A stretch of DNA of 64,000 bases from Agrypnia vestita (lineage: Eukaryota; Arthropoda; Insecta; Trichoptera; Phryganeidae), in assembly GCA_016648135.1 (NCBI GenBank), contig JADDOH010001550.1:1-64000 (forward strand), read 5' to 3'. The notes under the pieces were generated by a model. The model saw only the letters and a program-made list of their open reading frames with translations. It was not told the DNA's origin and did not search any database. A program made the translations under genes and the position numbers. Shown here piece by piece: positions 36,401 through 51,400 of this stretch. Every line of letters begins with the position of its first letter. The stretch's first letter is position 1.

Positions 36401-39400
36401 TTTTTCACAAAATTAATGGCTTTTTTGTGAGTTTTACGATTCTTGGCGTATTTCGCAATCAATTCACGGCAACTTATGGAATGCCCCTTTTCTATACATA
36501 TTGTGTCGCGATCCCTAAAATTGGGGAATCCTGTGTATGCTTTCTTCAGTTGGCTGCCTTGATATGCGCGGATAGTTTAGTTTGCGGCATTTGCGCTAAT
36601 CTTCATACCTAAACGCGTTTTAAATTGTTTTTCATGTTTTTAAATTTGTCTATACTTCGTTTTTTTTCTAATCACTGTGTTTGTGTTATTAAAATGTTTA
36701 ATTTTCTTTGTAAGATGTTATTAGTGACTTATCTTATTGTTTCACGCATTTATTGACAATAGTATTTCTAGTAACCGTGCATTGTTGGTTTGAGGTTGAA
36801 AAAGGCGGAATCAAAAGTTATTTCGCAAGTGAGGACAGCAAATATGTCAAAATGCCGCGATCTTTGCATTAACATAATGAGTGTTGCGTTTTCAAAGTGA
36901 TTTCTTTAAATATAAACATAAATTTAACGAAATTAACGGTTTTTCAAGAGTTTTACGATTTTTGCCGAATTTCACAATCGCACCGCGATTTTTTTTGTAC
37001 CTAAAATTTCGAATTAACGGGGGCCCGTATAATTCGAAATTTATTTTTTGGGTCCCTTGAATTTCGAATTAACGAGGTTATAGTATATTCAAATTAAATA
37101 AAAATTGACATTACAATAGAAAAAATATATAATTTTTTTTACCATAATTGTTTACGGCAAACATAGGCTAATATTTTTTATCAACAAATTATTTTCAAAA
37201 TTCAGAAATGACTGAGTTATGTGCTCTCCCTTCTCCGTGAGTCTTCCAAGTCCTTCACCATCATGCGCCCAGATTTTTGAGATAATCATGGTGCCATGAT
37301 TTGGTCAAATTAAAAAGTTTATTATTTTCTTGTTAAATTATGTAATTTCTATGATGTAGCGTAAAGGAAAAAAACAGATTTTTTTGTGTAAATGACATTT
37401 TGAAAATAATTTAAATATTTTTCCTAAAAAAATTGAGTTAAAAATCCATAATAAGCAAACTGAGCATCTTATCAAAACATCACATGCTGCATCGGAGACA
37501 ATGCTATTAGTAAGATGTGTACAAAATATTAACAAAATCGGCCTGATAGTTTTTGAGATATCATTTCCAAAAGGAGACGATGAAAAAAAATCTATATCAT
37601 CAAAAAGAGACGATGAAAAAAATCCATATCATCTGAAAAAGGGAGTTTCTAAAAAAACACAAAAGAATAATGTAATTCGTTTAAGATTTCACCTACCACA
37701 TTAGCTTCAAATTGCTATAACTCAGACAATTCTTTAAATTTTTGAATGAGTAATGACTCTAATTATTCTTAGAACTTCAACTCGCATAACTAGAAGTCAT
37801 GCGGGTTTTGCTGTAGAAACTACATTTATAATTCTCCACTGCAAAGGCTTCCTAGACTAACAAACAGATACGAGCAACTTGACGTCTTTGTCACTAAGTT
37901 TATAATTTTCAAACATATTTTAAAAGGTATATTGAAAGATTACTAGTATCTGTCAATTTGGACTTAAATAATTGATTTGTATTTGTTTTGATTGTTAATT
38001 GAGTGAGATAACTAATTTTTATGTAACATTTTTGTTATGTTATGTACTTTATGTTATGTTATTATTATTTTTATATGTAATTATTTTCTCTTGATTGTAT
38101 TTCTTGAGCAATCATTTAATTTTCATTTAAAGTATTCATTCTATAAATGTACACTTTACCTTATTGTATTTAAAAACCCTGTTGGGTGTTTATATATAAT
38201 AAATAAATAAAAAATATAATAAAAAAAAAAAGAATTTTGAAATTGTCAAGGTGGTGAAACATATAAATAAAATGTATTTACCTTGTGCTGTGTTCCCGAC
38301 AACGAGCATGTAGGAATCTGTACCATCTCTTTCAAAAATATCCAATATTTCTTGAATTTTATAGACTTTATACCATTTAGAATCATCATTTGTCAACTCA
38401 ACCGGAGTCGATTTCAATGAAGAAATCAGTGGAATTTCAGCATCGATGATACAAAAGCCAGCTGGGGAATAATCATCGCACGTTTTTGTGCACACTGCCT
38501 CTGTTTTTTTGCACAGACTCAATGGCGAAAGGTCTTCAATGTCTCGGATATGATCAGAAGCAAATGACTTGAAAGCATCAGAAATGGGACGGTAACCAGT
38601 GCATCGACAAATGTTACCGGCAAAAGAGTTCTCTATTTGTTTCATTGTCATGTCTGGCATTGATTCTTGCAAGCTGAAAGCGGTAAGAGAAATTTTGTAA
38701 CAATACTATTAATTGTTTTAATAAAATTATGTAATAGGAAATTAAAACTTTCAGTAAAAAAAAATGATTGGTATATTTAAAGAGGGTTAATTGGACGTGG
38801 TTCTGCTGAAAGCGTCCAACCCACAAAATGCTCTAAATGAGTTATATATGGATTTGTAAAGCTCAATTCGATATCTTGATGTGCTGAAACCGTCCAAGCC
38901 CTAAGTACTATAGTTTTTTTTTTAAATTCAATATTTTTCTAACCCACATTTAAATAAGCAACCAATAAAATTTAATACATACTTCTTTATGTGAGAAAAA
39001 ATATTTAATTTTAAAATGAAAACATAATATATATATATATATATATATATCAAAATTTTATAGAATAAATCGAAGACATATCGTATAAAAAAATGGTAGG
39101 TATTTAATAAAGGTCACTCATTAAATATTTGATAGAATACAACTCACATAGAACAAAATGAGTACTGTTTTTCATACATTTAGACATTCTCTAGAAAGAA
39201 TCCAACTTGTGAAATGCGTCTTATTTTTTCAATATATTTTTTTAGTATAATTGCTTTAAAAACCATCAAAAATATTGCTAAAGTGAGCCCTATGGAAAAA
39301 AATATGCAATAATGAGTTAAATATTGACGTTTTAGGTTTTTTAGATTCAAATTTTTAGAAGCCATTTCCTCAATTCCTTTTTTTTTGGGTTGGACTCTTT

Positions 39401-42400
39401 CAGCGGAACTACGTCAAATTGTTTATTGTGTGAGTCTTGTCTCAAGGTTTACTAAATTTGCTAAGCCGTGTAGAGGGGATGACTGAACAGCAATTACAAG
39501 TCATTGCAGAGCACATGACCAATCAACAAGCAGGAGCGACCATGTCTCATCCGTCTCAGAAATCCAGGAACGTAGAGAAAGGTCTTGTAATAGGGATCAA
39601 TGGAGGAAAAGGCCAAAACACACCAAGGCTTGAAGAGGCAAGAGTGATGAAGTTGAATTGTTTATTGTACATATTAGAAAATAAACTATAATCAGGAATA
39701 TTTTGAGTATTTAAATTTTTCAAGAACACTGTATTTTCAAGAATACTTGATTTTATTCCCAGGGGGACATCATTCTCAATAGACTAATTAATTATGTATC
39801 ACCGCATCTATCTACTTTTGGAAGTTGTAATCTGCATACCTTGTTTCACATGTATTTCTATAAATGTACAGATACCTCATTATCAACGGCGACATCTGCA
39901 CTGGTTTATGGAAACGACAAATTTCAACCACAGGTGGCAGTAGTATAAATAATACCCGAGGCACTCAAGGCACAATAATAAGAAGCAAGGTGTGCAGATT
40001 AAACATATATACAACTTTCAAAATTTGAAAGATGTGGAATAGTCTATCATGGGTGGAATTGTTACGTTAATTGTGTAAAGTGATCACTTAAGCCAGTCGT
40101 ACGATAGGTCGTAAGACACTACGAACACCCTAAAAGACTTCCATACCTACTTTCCCATATTAAAAATAGCTTCGACTCTATGAGACGTCTATATCATATC
40201 TTTTCACCTGTACATGCTCATGACCCAACCAGGGCTGCAGAATCCACACTGGGTCCCGTTGAAAGTCGCCAGCCTGCTCTGTACGGGATGGTATCCATTC
40301 TTGTTGCCGATCCCTTCCACCGTTGTGATCTCCCAGCCGTGGCATGACAGAATTAAGACGAGACACTGTATTTGATTGAAATAATGAATTAGGAATATGC
40401 ATAATATTTGCATTTTAAGTATGGTTTTTTGTATTACATTGTACTTTATTAGTTATTTTTTAGTGTTTATTTTAATGAAAAAGATTATGAATATATCTTA
40501 TGGATAGTCCTACAAAGTCACATTTAACTATAATGTGAAGATAGAACAGTCAAAAAGATTATAAATATATGTTATAGACAGTCCTACAATGACAAATTTA
40601 ATTACAATGTATAACACGGAACAGACAGAAAGCTTGTATGAAAGTGAACGTTACGAAAATTGCATGCAGGACAACTGCGCACTGATAATAACGTGCAATA
40701 AAAAAGTAAATGAGGATAATATTTCAGATGTATTTCACGTTAGAGGGTTTCACAAAGCTGAAAAGTAAATAATTATTAAATTTAACACTTTGCGAATATA
40801 ATGGACACTAGCCTGTGAAAAAATAAATTATAAAAAAAATAATTACTTTTCAAATGTGGGAAAAACCTAACAAAAACAATTTCACCATATTATGCATGAT
40901 GCCGCAACACCAACTACTTCACCAAACCATAGATGTGAACCCTTTTCTCAATTCCAAACAATATCTGGAAACGACAAAAAATATAATAAATAATCTAAAA
41001 AATGATACAACCCCTGGCTTTGACCAAATCACAAAAAACTACTTAAAAACAATATATAAACTCTTACCAAACCTATTAAACATATAAATAATAAACAATT
41101 TTTATTAATCAATTAGAAAAGACATACAGAAAAAATCTAATTAACGAAAAAATATTTTAAATGCCACCGGGACTCGAACCACGGACCTCCAATTCTAACC
41201 GGGAATGGTGCGTTATCCAATTTCGCCACGGCACTCTGGTAAGTTAACGAAAAATTTTCAACGTTATATGTAGTCTCTTTTTAATTGATTAACATTTTTT
41301 ATTCCATTTTTAAAGAAATCCACTTTTTATAATGCAATAGTCACGAATACCTTCGCGTATCTACCGTTAGAGGACGCAAGAAATTAATTAATTTTTGGAA
41401 ACATTTGATACATGTAGACCCAGTCTTCATCGGCTGCCGCTTTTAACTTGCAAGTAGCAAGTAACATCGCAGTTGCTCCACACCGCCGCCGCTTCACGCC
41501 ACCATTGTTACACTGCCACGCCTCTGTCCCCGCCGCAGTACCACCACCGCCTTCGCCGCCCACTGCGGACAGCCGCTCACGATCCCACCGCCGCCTACTG
41601 TGCGTTGCCTTCCTCGCCGCCAGCGGAACTACATCATCATCATCACCTACACCAGTGCAGTCTGCACTGGAGCCGCCCACTGACCGCGGCCGCCCTCCTG
41701 CCGGTGTCTTGCTGCCGCCCTCGCATCGAGCCGCTGTCCGCTCCGCGAAGCATCTCCGACAGTGTGTGAATAGCGTTCAGAGATCGTTTGTACCTGACAT
41801 ATTAACTATGCGTTGTGAACAGACTCTACTATTATTTACTTGTACTATCTATTTTTTATTTTTTTATTTATTTGTTTATTTTATTGTGTATTTTACATCT
41901 GTTTTAATATAAGTTACTTATAACTGCCACACTAGGTAAAACCTGTTCTGTGGCAGTTATTCTCATTTGATAGTTATGTAATAGTAACAAATAAGAATAG
42001 TAAAGAAGTATAAATGTAAAAAAGAAAGCAGAAAGAAGAAGCAGAAGAATACATAAATCTAAAAGAAAAGAAAATATGCATATAAAATTAAGATAAAAAT
42101 TTAAGTAGATACAAAAATACATACTATGTTAGAGTACATTTGAAAAAAACTAACTCATAAAAACCAAGTTTTTATTTTACTCTTTCTTTGTAAATTAAGT
42201 CTACCATCACGTAATTAAATAATTGATTGACTGAAAATGAAACATGTCTAGACAAATATCTATGTCAGAAATCTCTAAAAATATCTCTTTATTATTTGAT
42301 TTCTTCCCAAAAAACCGAAGTGTGCTGTCATCTGTGAACCAATTGTCATAAATTTTCGAAATTCGTAGTGAAGTACCTATTACACCTACTGACGGAGTAA

Positions 42401-45400
42401 TTCAAATGTTAAATATTCCGTGACGTTATCGGGCCGCCGTTGGTAGCTTTTGCAATGATTCCAATTTGAAAAAACCATTAATAAAATTTAAAAATCCAAA
42501 ATTATAATATAATTATTATTTTTTTTTTAACGAAAATTTGATAGATCTTCTTCATCGTCGCCACGAGTCTGCTTGCAATGTTTCTGCTCGATTGGATCAC
42601 GGGAAAAGGGTTAAAAGTCGATCCAAAGTTTTTTCGTCAAGGAAAGAAGCAAGCGTACGCCACGAGTTAAAAGAAAGGAAGTAATTATATAAAGCATCCA
42701 TCTGTTTTTGTGAATTTTCTTTTAAAAACGATATTGTTTTCTCCATTAAACCGTCTTCTCACTGAGCCCCAATGATATACCCTTTTTTAATTTTTTTTTT
42801 TAATTTTGATTTTATAATAATTAAAAAATTCCCGCAATGTGAAATGCGTGGTAGAGGCCCACGATATGGATGCACCTGACGCAACAATGAACGGCAACAT
42901 GACTACTGACTAAATTCAAGAAATAAATGCATAATACTGCCAAATATGTTTTAATATACTTTGTAATACACACACAATATGAGTTATTAATTTACAACTA
43001 TAGTTTCGAGAGGAGCAGTCCCTCTCATCATCAGGTATAGATAATAAGTTATTATCTATACCTGATGATGAGAGGGACTGCTCCTCTCGAAACTATAGTT
43101 GTAAATTAATAACTCATATTGTGTGTGTATTACAAAGTATATTAAAACATATTTGAAATTATAATGTTGCACCACGAAGTATCTGCCAAATCTTTCAATG
43201 CATAATACTGCATTTATTACACCCTCAACTGAATTCAATCAGTTTTTAAACTGAGTGGTCATGGTAGAATTCTTGTTATAATAATTATGCATTCTAATCA
43301 GAGGAGATAAATTAATAACCGAGATGGTGAATAAAATTTTGCTTACAGAATTGACCGAAAACACTTCCAACCGCTTGGTGCAGGGATGGTAAACCTTGAC
43401 GGAGACGACGCAGACTCCGCAGCCGCCCTCGTGGCACATGACCTTGGTCCCCCGAAGGTTGACATGGTTCCTCAGGAAGCTGTTCAGAGATGTGTCAGCT
43501 TCGATGTGCGGTACTGTAAGCAGATATCGTCGGCGTATTATAAAAATTTGGTGCGTTGAAAATATTTTATTGATTGTGATACTTATGTTATCAGGGGGAC
43601 CCTATTAAAGTTTATTACGAAACTTGCATTAGAAATAGAGCTAAACAAAATTTCGTAATACTTTGATATTATATGTTATTTTTTATTTTCACCTTTACCT
43701 TACCAGACACTCCAAATAATTTTTGAAATCAAAGAGATTTTGGAAGTACTGAGAAATCGATCCCAATACTCCTCGTGTACCTGTCATACAGTGTGTGACA
43801 GAGTCAGTCTATAACACTTTAAAAAATAATATTTAGTATATGGTACAAATACAGTTCATATATATTTACATATCAAATTAATATTTTTTTAAATACTGTA
43901 TAGTCATGTAAACCTCATCAGTGAAGAGAAGCTCTTGAATCTGATGAGGGAGCCACAGTTCTTATTTCTTATTACAATATATAGGTACATATGTGAGTTA
44001 TTTATTAATACGATAAGAAAGGTAAATTGATAATGAAGTATTGAAGTATTTTGAAATACCTTATTACTTATTATCCTGCCTTAATTATGAAAAATTTTAA
44101 GCAACCATCACCAATAACTCTATAGTTATGGAGATATACGACACCAAAGTGTTTTTAAAAATATTTCTGATTTATTTTCTGTAAAATATTGGACTATAAT
44201 TAAAGTAACTTATACCGAATATGTAAAATTCTTTCGCTTCAGTAGAAGCCAAATAAAATGTTAAAAACCTTGTTTAATTTGTTCATGGTTTTTATAATAT
44301 TATTTGACTTGTATTGAAGCGAATTATTTATTTTCTGAAATAAGTCGGAAATATTGAAAAGAAAATGCTAGTTTTGTTTTTACATATTTCCATAACTATT
44401 GATATTAAGTCATGGATACTTGATTTGCGTCTTCTGGGGTATTATGCCGTGTTATTACGACCTTTCTGGCCGACGTTTCGGATCCCATTGCAGGGTCCAT
44501 CATCAGGGCTTATTTTCTTTTGGGATCCAGTACGCCTAATAAAATGATAAAAACCTTGTAAAAAAAAAACTTTTTTCAGTTTTTCCAAGGTTTTTATCAT
44601 TTTATTCGACTTGTATTAAAGCGAATGAACTTTTCATAGTCGACATAAGTTACTGTTATGATAGTTCAACTTTTTGCAAAAAATAAGTCAAAAATATTTT
44701 TGAAAAATGCAAACTTTGATATTGCATATCTCCATAACTATTGATATTAGGTCATGGTTGCTTGGACATTTTAGACTCGTAACATAGGCAGGAATCTACA
44801 GGCCAAGTTTCTGCTGCTAGCTCTGGTACACTGTATAAACGCTATATTTTCAGCAAACAATTCCGTAATAAAGTTGCGAATCATGTAAAATTATTTAACT
44901 ACCAGTTACGCTTACCCGCCATAAATATTAAATAAGTCCATATTAAAGAAATTTTAAGAGTCTTCTTGATGGACTGATAATGAATAATTGCAATCATCAA
45001 GCATTAACTAAGAATTTAAATCGTGAGATTACATAAATTTATAATGATTTTCCATCATTTTATCGTGCTAACGATATTGTGATTAGCTACTTTAATGATT
45101 ATGTAGTTAATGAATTCATCGTAGTTAACAACGTTGGCCCGAGACACGCTGGTGTAAAAAAATGTGCAAACGAACAATTCCTAGGTGCTAAGAATTCGCT
45201 ACATTTTTTAACACTCACTCATGCATGGCTAATGCAAAAATAAACTCATTCATTTTCGTGTTTTCGCTAGGTACCTATTTTGGAAATATTATAGCCAATA
45301 TTGGTGATTTTCTTTTTACTTCCTCTCTTTTAACTCGTGGGGTCTGCTTGCTTGCTTGACGAAAAAACTTTGGATCGATTTTTAACCCTTTTCCCGTGAT

Positions 45401-48400
45401 CCGATCGAGCTGAAACTTTGCAAGTAGACTCGTGGCGACGATCAAGAAGATCTATCAAATTTTCGTTAAAAAATAATAATTATAGTATAATTCTGGATTT
45501 TTCAAATTTTTAATGGTTTTTTCATACAATTCAGTAAGTTTCTGACGCATATGGAAGACACGAAACCCGAAAGTGAGAAAGGGAGTATTGTAAAAACTTG
45601 TTATTTATGGGTTACTTTTTTACTTCCTTTCTTTTAACTCGTGGCATCTGCTTGCTTGCCGGCTTGCCGGGTGAAAAAACTTTGGATCAATTTTTAACCC
45701 TTTTCCCGTGATTCAATCGAGTTGAAACTTGGCAAGTAGACTCGTGGCGACGATCAAGATGATCTATCAAATTTTCGTTAAAAAATTAATAATTATAGTA
45801 TAATTTCGGATTTTTAGAAATTTTATTGGTTTTTTTAAATTGGAATCATTAGAAAAGTTTGATTACGGCGGCCCGATAACGTCGCGGAATATTTTCTAAA
45901 TTTGAATTACTCCGTCGGTATTCATAATAGGTACATCACTACGAGTGTCGAAATTGACTGAGTGAACGAAATAAATTGACTGACAAATGTTTTTAGAATT
46001 TAATCTTCAAAGCATGAAGTGTCTTATGTAAAGCTCCAAACATCTGACATTTTAGAAATATATTAAATTACTGTAAGTTTAGTGTTATGTTATATGTTTT
46101 AATTCGTCTTTAATTGTTGTTATATTTTACAAAGAAAGGGAGTATAATGAAAGCTTGGTTTTTATGGGTTACTTTTTTAAATATTTATTGTAATGTCTGT
46201 GAGTGTATCCGAATCGAGCAACAGGTGCATGCGCGCCTGTTAGCAGGTTTTAATACCCGCGTGCACGAGCGCGCGTTCTTCTCTGATCGATCCTGTTATT
46301 GAGATATCAACTGAATATTACTGCAAACACCGATATTGTACATCGAGTTTTATTGTCACAAATCACCTGCAAGTCATACATTCAACCCAAGGTCGCCTCT
46401 TATCCAGAGATAAATCGCATTTTACTAACTGGTGCAGCCGTTAACCGCTTAGTACTTGCGATATTACACTTAGTAAGGCGTTAAATGAAAAAATAGCGTT
46501 TATTAATAGCTACAACATGTTATAAACCAAATCATTGTAGCGAAACACATCACTAAAACATCCGGAGCGCATTTACAAAACTATTGCAGCCCCACATCTA
46601 GACTTTTACTCTATGATCTTATATGTGTTTGATTAATTAAGAAAACGTGACTAAGCTGTAAGTTATTCAAAGCAAAGCTATAAGATGAATATTTAGGGAG
46701 AGCCAAAGATACATAAATAAATCAATTGATTTATGTACATAATAGTGTCACAGAATGTTTGATGTATGGAGTATGGAATATAAATATTATCTAATGTAAA
46801 AATATAATATAAAAAATGAACACATAAAAACATGTTTTTTATTGCAAATCCCTCGGTTTCAACTTCTTTGCTATTTAATTGCGCTGGATGAATTAAAAAT
46901 TGAAGATCACTGAAACTCGTCAAATTTTTCATGCCACTTTATTGCGATGGTCAAACCATTATTTCAACCGGTACAATTATTTGAGATTTGAATCTTATTG
47001 TATGAATGGTTGGTGACTGAGATATTTCTGTTGTTTAGCACCGATGCTTGCCCGTCGAATTGCGAAAAATCTGTTACCAATCGTCGGTACATCAGACGCA
47101 AACCTCAAATAACGGTTAACCGTTATGTTACTACCCGGAATTTTTCACACTAGTTACTACCTGGATGGACGTACACCGTGCATTCTTTTGTTTTGTATAT
47201 CGCAATTTGATATTGAGATGATGATCAAATAGCTTCATTGAAGGTCACTGCTTCTCATAACGACATCTGTATCCCTTTACACCTGATTTTTATCAGTTTG
47301 CTTGACATTGACTAGTACATGTTGACTGATTTTTTCATTTATATCTTCAATTCTAGCCTTAATCTTTCTAATCTTAGTAAAGTGCGGACATGTCTTATGT
47401 GCAATTTATTTGTTATATATTTATAACAGTTATAATTTATTATGTAATTACTTACAGTTAAAATTTAATATATTTAAGTTTTCATCGTCTCAACTTTTTT
47501 AAAATTCACTAAAACTTAAGGAATTTTAACAATGGTAATTAGTGAGAAAACCTTGATTTTTTCTCATTAATATTTTCACATTCAATGAAATCAAAGATAT
47601 AAATAAATTATATTATATTTTTTTGTTGATAGAGCGCTTCTGAAAAAAGATTGTTTACTCCAATTAATGTGTAACGATATAGTCTTAGATACAGAGGATA
47701 TTTTGAATAACAAGAATGAAGATTGGATTTCAGAATGCACTGATCAAAATGAATATTCAAATACAGAAGATGACGATGAATAATTAGTAGAAGATATGGA
47801 CTATATTGCATCACGCGAAAAATAAGATAGGATAATATTGAACCACCGACATCTGCTCAAGTTCATTTCCGGGCTAGCAATGAAATGATATGGCATAAAA
47901 ATTCACATATTCAATATAAAACTACGTCGCATTATATCGTTCATCATCGGCAAAGAAGTGATTTACACGGATCAAGAAAAGCATTATCTATTAGTATTAC
48001 ATTCAAATGGGTTTTTATACCAGAAATTGTTAATACTATTGTCCGTCACACCAATAACGAGGCCAGGAAAACACATATTGACTCAACGAAGATGATCGTA
48101 CTAATAAACCACATTGGAAGGATTTGACTTCATCCGAGTTAAATGCATTCATGGGTATTCTGATAGTATATGGTGCTTGCTGATTATCTAAATATAGATT
48201 ATATTTTTGATTTGTTAAAATGTAATTTATACCCCCTTCGATGATGCTTATATGGGGAAATACCGAATGAATGAAGGCAGAGCTGCGTCGATACATGAAA
48301 TATGTATGGTTGATACTGAATTCAAACATTTTCAGCATGTAGAGGTTCTACAACCCCAACTGTTACAATCAATGAGCAATCATTTTCTCTAGCGGATGCA

Positions 48401-51400
48401 TACAATTTATGCGATACATTCAGTCTAAGCCCGCCAAATAAGAGATAAAAATATGGTGGATATGTGTTGCAGAAAATTATTATCCTCTTATTGGCTAAAC
48501 ATACACCGGAAAATTAACATCTGGACGAGAAACTCACCAACGTGAAAGAATTGGCCGCTCAAAGGCTGTGGACGTAATATTACATGAGACAATTTTTTCA
48601 TGACTTCCCAAAGCAAGTCATGGAAAAATGTTCAATGTAATATGCCAAAGCACAACGTATTATTTTTTCTTGGAATATTGCAACCGTTGGTACATTGAAC
48701 GAGATAAAAAGTATATTCCGGCGAAAATAAAGGATTGTTATTTGAATCCAATGATAATGTAAAAAAAATGTTCTTGTGTGCCAAAAAAACATAAGACAGT
48801 TATACTTTTATTATCTGCACATCGTGGTGATGTAACGTCGGGACTCAAAAACAAACCGAACATGATTAATTTTTACAATAAAAAGAAATCTGATGGTAAA
48901 ATTTATGTCTATCACTGAATGAGAATATCAATACCAAATAGGTACCCGGGTATCCTGGGTAGCAATCAGAGGACTAGACAAGTTGAAGGTCATATAAAAT
49001 AACTTTTCAAAAGTAAAATTACATTAAACAATACATTAATCCCTTTCAAATACCTCAAATAATGGAGATTCGGGCGGACAAAAGCATCAAGGGTTTATGA
49101 ATAAAATTATTTTAACTTGAAGTCGGAAATGGATACCCGGGTGCCCGGGTAGTAACATAAGGGTTAATGTGTCACCGGTTAAAATACCACCACTAGGTAC
49201 CTACTACTCTAACACTTTACTCTATCAATGTCCTTTTAGGTTTAACTGATGGAAAATAATATATTTTTATTTTTTATTTATTTCTTGTTAGTTAGTATTA
49301 CAATTTGTATATTAACTAGTATTTAACACTTTTACATTCTTCATGGTACAATCTATAATAAATAATACATCGTATGCTCTACAATTCTATACTATTTTTG
49401 CAATAATTATAGCATTTGTTTTTAAATTCATTCATTTTATTTATATTCTTTATGTTTTCTGGCATCTCATCATATATTTTTACACCTCTGTACATTAGAC
49501 AATTCTGTGTATATACTTTTTTCTTATATGGCACCTAATCTTATTCTATTCCTATTTCTGGTGTTATATGTAGGTATGTACATCACTAATTACCTTGTTA
49601 AATATTAATTATTATAATTATAATATTTTTGTCTCTGATAACGTTGTCTAGATATTGTAAGACACTTATTGTATATTTTTTTATATGTTTTAGCCTTTAC
49701 TTTTATCTCTATGTTTGCTGTGTTCACATTTAAGTGATGAGAAGCATTTAAGCTAATCATAATATAATTGTATTATCTATATCGTGTTATTGTTTGTAAA
49801 CCATTAAAATAAATAAATAAATAAAACATAATCCATATCTCGAAAATTGTCTCAAGTCGAAAACTTCGTACCCGATAAGGGCCATTACGTATTAAAAAAC
49901 AATCAAAATATACATTAATTCTCTATGTAAAATTGTTTAACTGTTCGAAGAATATTTTTTCTTCTTCTGTATGAAGGCTTGAACTTTGTGGTGACATTAT
50001 TATTAAAATAAAACACAAATAACTTTGTTTTCACCACTATATTAGATTAAAAAATCTACATGTTTCGAGAACAATGTTCTCTTCATCAGGATTATTGTGT
50101 ACTAATCTTAAAAGTTGAAACAAGCAAATATGTTACGGTGAAGGAGCGGTTGAGGGGAGGGGGGGGTTCGAGGTGTTGATTATTATGGGTCATTTGGAAT
50201 GTTAAGTGGAAAAATATTCAAAATAGGATTATGCAAAAATTTCGTCTGTGTATTTATTATATTAGACTTAATATTAACATTTTTCCTAATTTCGAGTATT
50301 TCTAAATTATTTATTTGAGGTATCTTATAGTTGAAATGTAAAAATTTTAAGCCTGTGTTAATATGAAATGTATGGTCAAATTCTATTAAATGTTTTGCGA
50401 AATCAGAATCAATATTGCTAGTTAATGCTTTGATATGTTCTTTAACCCTAGTTTCAAAATTTCTTTTTGTTTTGCCAATATAAAAATTATCGCAATCGTT
50501 ACAATTAAGTCTATAAACTCCTGATTTCATGATAGGATTATCACTATCCTTGTTATTTAGTATATATTTTTTTAATTTGTTACTCGTATAAAAGACCGGC
50601 TGAATTGAGTTAGGAATATTTTTAGTTATTATTTTTGACAAATTGTTATCGACAAATAAAATTCTACGCCATTGTTTATTTCTATCTGTTGACTTAGGAT
50701 AGATATATTGTTTAAAAATTTTTTGTTTTCCCTTTTTATGTAATAAATTATCTATTAATTTAGTAGAATAACCATTATTATATGCTATTTGTTTAATAAG
50801 ATTTAATTCAGATGTATAATTAAGATCAGATAAAGGGATTGTAATTAATCTATGTAACATGGAGTGAAACGCCGCAAGTTTTTGGGAAAAGGGGTGATTC
50901 GATGAATTGTGTATAACGATATCCGTGTATGTGTCTTTTCTAAAAATATTAAATTCTATTTTGTTATTTATCAAGGTTAAAATTAAATCTAAGAAATTTA
51001 AACTCTTATTCTTTCCTATTTCTAATGTGAACTGAATATTTTTATGTAATTTATTGAGAAAATTTAAAAATATATTTAATTGTCTTTCTGTCCCTAACCA
51101 TATGCAAAATATGTCGTCAACATATCTTTTCCAACAAAATACATTTTTTAATAAAAGTGCACCACTATTAAAAATTCTTTGTTCTAAATTATTAAGGAAA
51201 ATATCTGCAATTAAAGGGCTTGTGCTACTTCCCATCGCTAAGCCATCTTTCTGTTTAAATATTATGTTATTGAATTGAAAATAGTTTTGTTTAAATATTA
51301 CATCAAATAATAATGTTAAATCATAAAGTAGGTCTTTTGTCAAATTTGAAGAATTTAACAAATTAGTGATAATTGTTTTACTTTCTTCAATCGGAATGCT

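Larger units (their letters stand above)
42936..43157. repeat. 222-bp near-perfect palindrome with two hammerhead-like cores
   Basis: The arms mirror each other from CAAATATGTTTTAATATAC to GTATATTAAAACATATTTG, centred near 43047. Each arm has CTGATGA, a stem II (GAGAGG/CCTCTC) and GAAAC: plus strand 43062-43093, minus strand 43034-43003. It looks like two Penelope-type ends joined head to head without coding sequence. Only 190 bp from AOX exon 2. Confidence 0.8.

Noticed and set aside
41448..41912. 154-codon plus-strand open frame
   Set aside because: Low-complexity Pro/Ser/Arg product from a GC-rich run, with other frames open in the same DNA, followed by a hydrophobic tail from T-rich sequence. 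No sign of coding constraint.
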